From: Brachynemurus nebulosus
Taxonomy: Eukaryota; Arthropoda; Insecta; Neuroptera; Myrmeleontidae
Reading direction: 5' to 3'
Assembly: GCA_035578155.1 (NCBI GenBank)
Contig: JAPWDM010000049.1
Coordinates: 1 to 64,000, forward strand
Length of the DNA: 64,000 bases
The notes beneath the pieces were generated by a model that was given only the letters and a program-made list of their open reading frames with translations, did not search any database and was not told the DNA's origin. The position numbers were made by a program, and so were the translations under genes. Shown piece by piece: positions 49,078 to 60,643 of this stretch. Numbering within the stretch: the stretch's first letter is position 1; the number at the start of each line of letters is the position of its first letter.

Positions 49078-49531
49078 TAGAAAATGCAAAATGCCATTTT
49101 GTATTTTAAATACGTATTTAAAATAAAATCATTTTAAATAGTTCCCAGCCCTGAAACCCTGATCAAAAAAATCCTTAGGAGATGACGTTCCGGCCGAAAT
49201 TGTCTTGTCTCACATACACATCATCAAAACGACGCTTAAAATCGTCACCTGGAACAGCTGAAAACGTGTTGAAAAGGGGAGGAGCAATCGAAAAAGACAA
49301 TATTTTCAAATTAATTGTTGATGACTGAATGAATAATTTAAATGAAATGACTGTGTAGAGAAACACCTTTATATGATCTCTCTAAGCGGACGACGCCACG
49401 CGACGTACGTGTATTGTCGCCCGCTTATGAATATGCCGGTGTATTATTTTTTTTTTTTTTTAATTTATTCATATTTTTTCGGTTGGAAAATAATTTATTC
49501 AGATTCGTTTCGTAAGCTTATTTCTGTGGCC

Positions 49532-49648
49532 ATGGATGTTTTCCCTCCGAATTTTGAAACAGCGTCCAAAATTACAAAAATGGGGCCACAAGAGCCTATA
49601 AACAACAATAATATACTATTAAGTTCTCATAGAAAAAAGTTACTTGAA
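49532..49648 (+). CDS. Candidate first coding exon of an unrecognised gene
   Basis: An ATG in good context (GTGGCCATGG) opens 39 codons reading MDVFPPNFETASKITKM, then GPQEPINNNNILLSS and HRKKLLE. It ends exactly at a strong donor, GAA|GTAAGA. Codon content is less A/T-driven than the surroundings. It lies in the least repetitive part of the window. I recognise no domain. It could be chance, and no further exon was identified. Confidence 0.25.
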
Positions 49649-49653
49649 GTAAG

Positions 49654-51366
49654 AAAATATATATTATTTTATGTACCTATATTCGACAATATATTTTTTT
49701 GTTTTAATTAATAATTTTTTATAGTATTTAAGTTAGTTTTTTCTGTGTGTATTGCGTGTATTGTGTGATCTTCTAGATTGTATTCAGTTAAAACTTTGAA
49801 AAATAAAATTGGTTTTATATTCAATTTTAAATATTATCGAGTGCTTGTGAGCTGAACGATAAGTGAACACATGAATACTGCGTATGTTTAAATGCGAACA
49901 AAAGTTCGTGATACGTAGTAATGTTTCACAAGCACTCGATAATATTTGAAATTGAAAATAGTAACTGTTTCTCGCATTAGAGAGAGTACCAATATACATA
50001 AGTGGTTGAATGATTGTCGAGCTGGAGCGGCTGTCGAACAGAGGATCGTTGGTTTAGTGGCGAAGACACCTGACTGGTTTCCGGGTTGTTTGATAATTTT
50101 TTCAATTATTTTGTGATTAAATTAAAATTGGTTTTAGAAAACCTTAGCAGAATATATCTGTTTTGCTACAAAGAGTGCTTCCAATGAAAGTCAATAAAGT
50201 AAAATTATGAAAATAGCCACCAAAATATAAAGATATATTGTTATATCTTTTGCAATTATTATAAAAAAAAATATTAAGTATTCTTAAATTATTATATACT
50301 TCTCTTCATTTGCGCAGTTTAGAAATCAAATTACTCTTCCCAAAATAAATTTTATAGATCCGTAAAGATTTGTATATAATAGTCAAAAATAATTTATCAA
50401 TTTCATGGTTCACAATGAAACCGATATACAAAAATTTAGCATTACCTGACTTCAATAATGATGCAACTACAAATTTTCCAATTTTTTCGTAATGTTAGAG
50501 AAAACAGTTTAACCACAAATTCTACCAATAATATTTGTTTTTTTATAATTTCTTCTTTAACTCAAAAACGTATAAAAATAATTATGTTAACGACTTTAAA
50601 TGTGTAATAGAAGACATGGTGTAGAAAAATACGTAAATAATATCTTTGGAAAGAAATTGATACATTTGTGGTTAACTGACTATTGAATTTACGATGCAAT
50701 AACAAATGGTGCGATTGAAATGTGGGTCGAATTTGTTTTGGCTGTTTCAATCTTCTTGATCTTTTATTTTAAACGTAGATGTTTTTGTATGTGATATGAT
50801 AAATATCTCTTTATTGTCATGCCAATGATTTATATGGAGTGTCTTAAGTGAAGGTTTACCATAACCAGGAAAATTATCTTGACCATGACCATAACCGTTC
50901 CATGATCATAAAAATCTTAAATTTGATATTCACTAGAACTAGAATGGAAAATTATGCAATATCTGCATAGACGTAACCTAGGTTTTATTTCTGAAGAGGG
51001 CTCGGCGCGGCGCCCAAACTGTGTATAACATCTAGTAGTACCGGAGGTACCGTTGTATTTTTATTAGTGATTTTAGGCTGAATGAATTTTATTTTAAATA
51101 TTAGATTAGTATCTAATAATCATCAAAATAGGCGTCAATCCTCACATCCGCGGTGGACCTAAAAGAAGCAGCGGGTTCAATCTTGCCCTACTTTTTGACA
51201 TTTAGAACTGCCAAATATTATCTGCTACACTACAAAAAAATGTTATTGTAATTTTTAATTTTCATAGTTAGGTATGTTGGATTAGAGTAGAATAATCGAT
51301 CAAAATATAGCTAAAAAAATTATTTCTTTAATTAATTTTTTTAAAAATAATTTGGATCATTTTAAA
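49654..51366. other. Non-coding, low-repeat stretch
   Basis: No gene or element end recognised. TATCGAGTGCTTGTGA near 49833 has its complement TCACAAGCACTCGATA near 49926, with ATATT/AATAT extensions. That could be a small inverted repeat. Confidence 0.4.
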
Positions 51367-51878
51367 GGGGAGATTCACCAAAAAAATTTTTGGAAGCCCC
51401 AGTCAACCAAAATCAAAAAATCAAGAATTTTCTGAAAATATACATATACAGTTATGGCATTAATTAAGATCTAAGAAAAAAATAAAAAACCAGCGAGAAA
51501 TCGTATTTTGAAAATAAATTTTCAAAAATCACCGTTTTTTTTTGTTTTAAACTATAAACAGCCGTCATTAAGATCCTAGTTCCTGCCAGAATGACGGTAT
51601 CGAGGAATAATATGCACTTTGATTTATGTCGATATCTCAAATTCTTTTTGAGATACATGAAGAACCATGTCAAAAAACGTACTTTCGAGAAAAAAGCATT
51701 AAAAGTTTTTTATTTAAATCAAATTATAGTAAAGAGCGTACGCTAAAATGCCCACAACGTTTTTATTTTTCATTTATTTATTTATTTATTTTTTTTTTTT
51801 AAATAAAATTTTAGGATAATTTTGCTAACAACTCTCAAAGAAAAAAATCGATTAATTCTTCTTTTAAAGAATCTCCCC
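51367..51878. mobile_element. MITE with GGGGAGATTC ends
   Basis: GGGGAGATTC at the left and GAATCTCCCC at the right, each next to TA-containing flanks. No coding. The TIR is short, so confidence is moderate. Confidence 0.45.
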
Positions 51879-51912
51879 TAAGATACTATACTATATACGT
51901 TAAACACGCTTA

Positions 51913-52086
51913 GGCGGCCTGTATACGATCAGTAATACTGTCAGTATTAGGAATACTGACATTATTATACTGATCATGTACTGATAATAGTGAAGTATTC
52001 GCATATAGAATTTATATTATAAAAATAATGAATCATTATTTTTGTCAGTAAATATTGACAGTATTACTGATCGTGTACAGGCCGCC
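51913..52086. mobile_element. PIF/Harbinger-like MITE, TTA duplication
   Basis: The left end GGCGGCCTGTATACGATCAG and its complement at the right (CTGATCGTGTACAGGCCGCC) give ~36-bp TIRs that also include TAATACTGTCARTATT. TTA on both sides (51910-51912, 52087-52089) fits PIF/Harbinger. 174 bp, non-coding. Confidence 0.75.
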
Positions 52087-52514
52087 TTACAGCTGGTTTG
52101 GAAATACGTTAGAATAGAACATGAATAATAAACTATCGATTTAAAGCCGCTGCACTAGGTTGCATTTTGCTCTTATCAACGTTATTTTAATAAAACTTAA
52201 TGAAAACTTTCCAACCCTCGTATGTCACATAATTAAATAAAAATTTTAATTATATGTATACGACAAAACAACGCCTTCAGATTTATCTTTTTCCTGTTAT
52301 CGTTGTAAAGACTAGGATACTGTAATTCTTATTTTTGAAGCAATAAATTTAATTTTAACTTTAACTTAATTGGTTTTAGTAGTAGCAATACGGGCATTTC
52401 GGATCCTCCATCCCTTCATCCGATTTTTTGAGCGACCTCGGATGGTTGTAGACTACCGGGGCGGTTCTAGAAACTTCCAGCGGTGGGTGGAGGAATGTGA
52501 ACAAAATTTTTGTC

Positions 52515-52680
52515 TAACCTAACGACATCTAGTGAAATTTTGTCTATCCTAACGGAACCTAACGGAACTTGATCTAACCTAACGGAACCCGATGAAATTT
52601 TGTCTAACCTAATGGAACCTAAGGAAATTTGGTCTAACCTAACGGGACCTAAGCGAACTTAGCTTAATCTAAGAACTCAA
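52515..52680. repeat. CCTAACGGAACCTAA-type tandem repeat
   Basis: TCTAACCTAACGGAACC words repeat seven or so times at ~30-base spacing with AAATTTTGTC or AAATTTGGTC between. The inverted equivalent is at 55985-56165. It resembles but is not an insect TTAGG telomeric repeat. Confidence 0.65.
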
Positions 52681-53169
52681 AATTTCCCTAATAGATGGCG
52701 CAGCCACCTCCGAACTCTGTAAATTCCAAGTTTCACTACTAGATAGCGCTGCTAGTCTGCATATTAGCGATCCCTGTGCGTAAGTTTGAAAAATTGTCAA
52801 TAGATGACGTAGCCACCGTTGAACTCTGTAAATTGCAAGTTTCACTAATAGATGGCGCTCGCAGTCTAGATAATACCGAACTCTGTGCGTAAATTTGAAA
52901 AATTGTCAATAGGTCGCGCTGAAAATCATTTTTGATAGTTAAACTAACCAATAAAAGATGGCGTTGCTAGTCTGAACCAGCGCGTACTCTGTACCTTGAT
53001 TCATAATTTTATCATATGATTGTATATTTTTATCTGAAACAGGTTTATACAGGTTTTCCTATAAATTAAAAACACATTTTTTATTTTAATAAATTTATTT
53101 AAAAGAAAAAGAAATACTTTACAATAAATATTTAAATATTATTACAATAATATTTGTATATGGATATAA

Positions 53170-53608
53170 CATTTTCCATGGCACAAGTTGCTCCGGAATG
53201 ATGGCAGCATGAGGACTAGTGTATGTTGATGTTATGATGTCAACTTGGGACAAATTGTTGCTTCTTCAAAGTTCATGGTGGGCACTGATGGCAGTAGTCG
53301 TTTCAAATATAGCACTTTTTCTTCACCTTTCGTATAGCTGATTCGAGTTCCGTGTAGATTGTTTATTAAAATGTATTGTAGTTCCTCGTATTCAATATGC
53401 CCAACCAACGAGCTGTGCGCTGATCTTTTTCACTTAATCGGCAAAACAATATTGGTAATTTGAATATATAGTGTTGTAGTATATAATCTTCGCTATAATT
53501 TTCTTTCGAAGAATCGAATTTCAACACTGCCAATTCCTTTATGTTGATTTTCCCCTTTGTTGTGCTTACAAAGCCTTGGAAGTCAACAATTGCCGCGTCG
53601 GTCGCCAT
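53170..53608 (-). pseudogene. Foldback element ORF, left arm
   Basis: Reads MATDAAIVDFQGFVSTTKGK, INIKELAVLKF, LQHYIFKLPILFC and EKDQRTARWLG, then stops at NYNTF. In the next frame it continues NNLHGTRISYTKGEEKVLYL, LKRLLPS and EEATICPKL. The pattern (VDFQGF, KELAV, HYIFK.P, RTARWL, then HG and a CP near the end) looks like a protein family I have seen only as uncharacterised ORFs associated with insect repeats. I cannot assign a function. The acidic/His layout would allow an RNase-H-like nuclease, but that is speculation. The frame has at least one break. Confidence 0.5.
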
Positions 53609-54300
53609 TGTGCGATGTCTAAAGTCAAACTGTTCGGCCTAGAATTCAGTAACTAATGTTTTCTTTAAAATAAAACTGGTTTTATAGGTATGAGCTTGCT
53701 TAAATTAGTCGTGTGTATGTATGTTTTACTGACGTCATTAGAAGATATATTGCTACTGATACTACGAACGAAAATTTCAGTCTAATATGCAAAAATAAAA
53801 ATTATGTTATAACTTGCTTTATTTAAAGGACAAACAATACTCGAAGATTATAATTCGATATAAAATTAACATAAATGTGTATGTAGATTTGCTATTATTA
53901 ACCTTGTGTAATTTAAATAAACGATTATTAGTAGAAAAAAGTTAGTTTTTATTCATATGCAGATTTTTGTTAGCAAATAAGTTTTTATCAATATTATAAA
54001 AAATTTAATTTGAAATTATAGTGTTCGCTATAGCTTAAGCCACTCTATATACATATATGTTTAATTATTGTAAAATACGCATTCTTTTCATTTACATATT
54101 AAAAAGATAAAAATTTGAAACTTAATCTATACAGTACTCCGTTAAAAGCAAGAGTCTTCGCACCGTTAAAAATCATATTTTACAAATTTTACGAATAAAT
54201 TTTCTAAAAAAAAATATTACTCTTAATATTTTTAAAACTTAATATATAATATCGATAATATTAATAGATTTGAGCGTTACTTTATGGTACTCCATATTTG

Positions 54301-54450
54301 TAAATAATAAACAAATACTTTACTTTGCAAAATACCACTTTTATTTTTGAAACTGTGACAATATTGTGAACTAACGGTTCGAAACAATATTGTTACAGTT
54401 TCAAAAATAAAAGTGGTATTTTGCAAAGTAAAGTATTTGTTTATTATTTA
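54301..54450. repeat. 150-bp hairpin with 67-bp arms
   Basis: Arms 54301-54367 and 54384-54450 pair with one mismatch. The loop (54368-54383) itself contains GAAC...GTTC. It sits in the central spacer of the foldback element. Confidence 0.85.
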
Positions 54451-54733
54451 TAATACCGATAATTTAAAGTAGTTTTCTTAATAAAGTTTCTTTTCATAGA
54501 TATTTTTTTTTAGTCTTAATTAATTGCACATATTCCCAATATTTTAAGAAAATTACTTTTTAAAATTTTATAACTTATCTAAAAAATTATCCGTGTGTGT
54601 CAAAGATTTATTCTTTGTTATTATTTTTGTACACTAGTTTAAGCAAACTCACACCTATAAAACCAGTTTTATTTTAAAGAAAAGATTAGTTACTGTATTC
54701 TAAGACGAACCGTTTGACCCTAGACATCACACA

Positions 54734-55411
54734 ATGACCCCCGACGCGGCAATTGTTGATTTCCAGTGCTAAGCACAACAAAGGGGAAACTCAACATAAA
54801 AGAATTGGCAGTATTGAAATTCGATTCTTCGAAACAAAATTATAGCGAAGATTATATACTACAACACTATATATTCAAATCACCAATACCGTTTTGCGGA
54901 TTAAGTGAAAAAATTCAGCGCACAGCTCGTTGGTTGGGCATAGTGAATACGAGGAACTATCAGGGCCGTGGAGAGAAATGGCGGTCCCCGGGAATAGTTC
55001 ATAATTTTTAAAAAATTTTCTCCAAACATATAAGCGACGAGCAAAAAGAAGTTTTTCTACTTTTCCCAAGGCCCCCTACCGATAGCTACGGGCCCTTCTC
55101 CAAGACCGGGCCCCGGGGCTGCAGCCCCGGCTACCCCACCCTATCGTCGGGCCTGGGAACTACAATACATTTTAATAAACAATCTTCACTGAACTCTACT
55201 TATCTATACGAAAGGTGAAGAAAAAGTGCGGTATCTGAAACGACTGATGCCATCAGCGCCCATCATGAACTTTGAAGAGGCAACAATTTGTCCCAAATTC
55301 GGCATCATAACATCAACATACACTAGTCCTCGATGCAGCCATCATTCCGGAGCAACTTGCGCCATCGAAAATGTTATATCCATATACAAATATTATTGTA
55401 ATAACATTTAA
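54734..55411 (+). pseudogene. Foldback element ORF, right arm, interrupted by a MITE
   Basis: Mirror copy of the left-arm ORF. DAAIVDFQ is followed by a small deletion and stop, then STTKGKLNIKELAVLKF, LQHYIFKSPIPFC and QRTARWLGIVNTRNY. A 195-bp MITE lies here (54961-55155). After it, YLKRLMPSAP, MNFEEATICPKF and CSHHSGATCAIENV continue. The CSHH...CAIEN end, decayed in the left arm, is better kept here. Together the two arms show the family's full order, but neither is open throughout. Confidence 0.5.
54961..55155. mobile_element. GC-rich hAT MITE, 195 bp
   Basis: Ends CAGGGCCGTGG and GTCGGGCCTG. Flanked by GGAACTAT (54953) and GGAACTAC (55156), 7/8 match. It contains CCGGGGCTGCAGCCCCGG, the most GC-rich stretch around. 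It is present in one foldback arm only, so it inserted after the arms formed. Confidence 0.75.
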
Positions 55412-56288
55412 ATATTTATTGAAAGATTTTTCTTTTTCTATTAAATTAATTTATTAAAATAAAAAAAAAAGTGTTTTTTATTTAGAGGAAAACCTGTATA
55501 AACCTGTTTTCAGATAAAAAAATACAATCATATGATAAAATTATGAATCAAGATACAGAGATCGCGGTGGTGCATACTAGCAACACCATCTTATAATGGT
55601 TAGTTTAACTACCAAAACGGATTTTCAGCGCCACCTTTTGACAATTTTTCAAATTTACGCACCGGATTCGCTATTATCTAGACTACGAGCGCCATCTATT
55701 AGTGAAACTTGCAATTTACAGAGTTCAACGGTGGCTACGTCATGTATTGACAATTTTTCAAACTTACGCACAGTGATCGCTAGTATCCATACTAGCAACG
55801 CTATCTAGTAGTGAAACTTGGAATTTACAGAGCTCAAAGGTTGCTGCGCCATCTATTGACTATTTTTCAAACTTACGCACAGAGATCGCTAGTATCCAGC
55901 CTAGCAACGCCTAGCCATGTAGTATTGAAACTTGGAATTTACAAAGCTCAAAGGTGGCTGCGCCATCTATTAGGGAAATTTTGAGTTCTTAGGTTAAGCT
56001 AAGTTTGCTTGGTCCCGTTAGGTTAGACCAAATTTCCTTAGGTTCCGTTAGGTTAGACAAAATTTCGTTGGGTTCCGTTATGCTAGATCAGGTTCCGTTA
56101 GGTTCCGTTTAGTTAGACAAAATTTCACTACATGTCGTTAGACTAGACAAAATTTTCGTTCACATTCCTCCACCACCGCCAAAGTTTTCTAGAGCCGCTC
56201 CGGTAGTCTACCTCCATCCGAGGTCGCTCAAAATATCGGATGGAGGGATAGAGGATCCCAAATGCCCTTATTGCTACTACTGGTTTTA

Positions 56289-56896
56289 TTTATTAATAAA
56301 TAACTAGTGAAAATTGACATTAGAAAGTTATAGTGGAGGTAAATCTGCATTGAAAGATGATACTTAAAAAATACATTTTTGGGTGTACAAATAAAAGGAT
56401 TGGTTAACTGGTGATAGCGATTACGTAACAAGTTGTTCAATGATTGTCAAAGTAGTTGCTCAAGTCAATGTATCAACGATACATTTGTTCATCTTCTCTA
56501 ATCGTTAAATACGAAATCAAGATATCACCAGCCGCTCATTTCAAATCGCTCGCCATGACAAAAATTGATGACAACGGTGGGAACCGGCTGTTTACCGTTA
56601 TATTCCTTAAGGCGTACAATCTTGTATTGGTAAAAGCTAACGAATCATTGGCTCACCTTTCCTAATCTTCTAATACGACATTGGTAATATCAAGGTATCA
56701 CTAGCTCACTGGTTCGTCATCTCAAATCGCTCAACACGACAGATCACGGTATGATTTTTAACCATGTGTAGACATGGCAGGTATGTATACAGCGATTATC
56801 AATGACTGATGTCTTGTGTGCAGTTGGCCGCGGTGGATTCGGTCCATACATATGCACGCTATCTAAAAAATTTATCCTGTTGTTTTGAATAAACAG
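56289..56896. other. Non-coding stretch
   Basis: No gene recognised. TCACTAGCTCACTGGTTCGT-like words repeat loosely near 56520 and 56697. Confidence 0.4.
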
Positions 56897-56898
56897 TA

Positions 56899-58424
<1,526 letters not shown>

Positions 58425-58426
58425 TA

Positions 58427-59097
58427 TAAAAATACTAATTATTCAAAGCAACAGGGTTTAAAAATGCGACATGATTGATTAGAAAATATCAAAGATTACA
58501 CTGATTTAAAAAAAAGTAAATTTACCTTCTTATCAGATAAAATAATTTCAGATTTTATTAAGTGAACAATTTGCATTAAACACTCTGTACAATAAAATCA
58601 TTTTTAAATTATAATAATGTATTTACTACAAAATAAAATTAAGATTTTGAAGAAGAGTTAAAATATAATTTATCGATTTACTGCAATATTTTGACGTGAA
58701 AAGATTTCATTTTCTCATTCAACCTTTCACCTAGAAATGCCATCAAACGAAAAAAAAAAATGGGATATTATTATTAAATTATTATAAGCATTTAATTACG
58801 TGTTCACAAAATTGCACAAATCAGTCTGTGTCTGTCTAATTTTGATAATTTATAAGATAATTATAATTTAATATTTCAATATTTTTTTTTAAATTTGTAG
58901 TTGCTCATAGTAATGTACAAATTATTAAAAAATTAGACTATAATTATTTCTAATGTATGCTTTTTTTTCTATTGGTTTGGTATAATGTTAATGTACATTT
59001 TATTATTTATTTATATTTTATTAAATTCAAATAGATATGTTCAGGTAATAAAAATTTATGGATTTTTAGACAATAAAGATAAATTTAGTCTTTTTGT
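58427..59097. other. Non-coding AT-rich stretch
   Basis: No gene or element recognised. Confidence 0.4.
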
Positions 59098-59769
59098 ATA
59101 GGGTTGCCAACCATACTTTATAATAAAGTATCCTACTTTATTTTTCACAAACATACTTTATACTTTTATAAAGATAAAGTATGCTAAAATACTTTATTTT
59201 GAAATTTGAATCTTGACTGTGATTGCACTAAACAAAACTTTCCGATACGTAATTCCCAAACGATTTATTAAATATTAAGATGGGTGATTTACCTATATTC
59301 TGAATCAATAATACTTAAATAAATCCAAAAAAATCTACCAATAATAACAAAGAATTTGTAAAGGAAAATACTGCTGAAAAACGGCAATATCTATTTAAAA
59401 ATGCATGTGATAACTTACCAAATATAAAAAAAAAATTATTTCTTATTTTTTCTGCTCACGCAACCCTAGTTTTCATTGAGAAAATTTTTTCGGTGATGAA
59501 TGTGAAATGGGGAACAGAGGAAAATAGATCCTCTCTAAATGAAATAGAAAATGAATGATTTATTTATTTAAATCTAAACTTATATTGTAAAGCTATGAAA
59601 CGTTCATAGATAACCAAAAATTGTTAGCATGTGCTAAAAATACAAAAAAATGTACTTAAGGCAATAAAAAACTCAAATTTGGAAAATACTTTTTTTCTGA
59701 CAAATACTTTATTTTTTCTTATTCAAAAGATTAGATACTTTATTTTCCTCAAAAAAGTTGGCAACCCTA
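59098..59769 (+). mobile_element. hAT element remnant with TAGGGTTGCCAAC ends
   Basis: TAGGGTTGCCAACC at the left and GTTGGCAACCCTA at the right. The flanks CTTTTTGT and CTTTTTGA match 7/8. ACTTTAT words recur near both ends. It contains a hAT dimerisation-domain remnant, which confirms the class. Confidence 0.7.
59454..59558 (+). pseudogene. hAT transposase C-terminal fragment
   Basis: Reads AHATLVFIEKIFSVMN, then VKWGTEENRSSLNEIENE and a stop. This matches the hATC core (xxxERIFSxMNxKWxxxRNRL). Upstream coding is degraded. Confidence 0.65.
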
Positions 59770-60643
59770 CTTTTTGATATTTAATAATTAATTTTTAATA
59801 TATACAAGTGATTCGTTAAACTTTTTAATCATTTCTTGACTAAAATATTTTTTATGATTTATTTATAGAAACCACTAATGTGGTGAAATTATGCATTTAA
59901 AATAAAAGTGTTTCTTATAATTATTTTTTTAGTTTCTGAGTTTCTGTTAAACATCTCTGACCTCTAAGAGAACAAAAAACCTATGAAGTTATACTTTATG
60001 ATAATAATTTCACTACTTTCTTCAAATGATTTTTAGCACGTATCATGCGTAATGGTCAAAATTCTCGTGTTTCCAGTTGCGGTTTCCAGTAAATGGAGCC
60101 AAAATCTCACCAAGTATAATTAGTGTAATTCCGATTTGCATTGTGTGATCATGAAGTTTCAGATCTCATTTACTATTTGTTTAGATATCCGTTTTGAAAT
60201 GTGAAAATTTTGAAAAAGAAAATATCCAAATATGGGGCAGAGTTTTCTAGTTGGACCATTTAAAGCTTTTTCTTTATTCCTTAACCGGGCCGGCCTAAGG
60301 GGTGTGCGAAGTATGCAGCCGCACACTCGAGCCTTTTAGAGGGGCATAAAATCGGCCAATTTTGGTAAAAAAATAAATTTTGCGTAGAAACTGATTTAAA
60401 TGTTGGGCGTAAATATTTAAACTAGAAGGAACTTTATTTCAAAACTATTACAGTTGAATTTCAAGGTAAAACCGATTATCTACCCCAATGAGTTTTGAAA
60501 TACAGTAGTCTGATGCGCTCGACCAAGGTCCAAGGTCAGTAAAGCAGTCGTCTGACCGTGTGGCGGGACGCGGGAAAAAGACGTTAGGGTTAGGGACAGA
60601 CTTTTGCACCACTGTGCCACGCGCATCTCGCCTTGTGCAGGTC

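Larger units (their letters stand above)
45692..49153. mobile_element. hAT MITE enlarged by nested insertions
   Basis: The ends CAGGGCTGGGAA and TTCCCAGCCCTG are flanked by ATACCCTG (45684-45691) and AAACCCTG (49154-49161), a 7/8 match. The MITE body is made of repeated AAAATGGAAAATG words. A family A copy (46287-49077) and a small TA-type MITE (about 46029-46183) are nested inside. Confidence 0.75.
52379..56280. mobile_element. Foldback element, long inverted arms, exact 8-bp TSD
   Basis: A 3.9-kb unit begins GTAGTAGCAATACGGGCAT and ends with the matching complement ATGCCCTTATTGCTACTAC. It is flanked by TGGTTTTA on both sides (52371-52378, 56281-56288). The arms (52379 to about 53712, and about 54634 to 56280) are inverted copies of each other. 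Each arm holds, from outside in, a CCTAACGGAACCTAA-rich tract, ~115-bp tandem units with ATAGATGGCGCTGC words, and a decayed reading frame. The centre is unique, with a 150-bp hairpin. The 8-bp duplication would fit hAT, P or MULE-type enzymes. No known transposase was seen. Confidence 0.8.

Noticed and set aside
49175..49366. Minus-strand frame ending FKRRFDDVYVRQDNFGRN
   Set aside because: Looks protein-like by eye but matches no family I can name, and has no clear start or splice sites.
50040..50100. tRNA-like A-box (GGTTTAGTGGCG) that might mark a SINE or tRNA
   Set aside because: No B-box or cloverleaf could be completed downstream.
52515..52680. Telomeric repeat array
   Set aside because: The unit is CCTAACGGAACC-like with spacer, not TTAGG in tandem, and is mirrored in the other arm of a transposable element.
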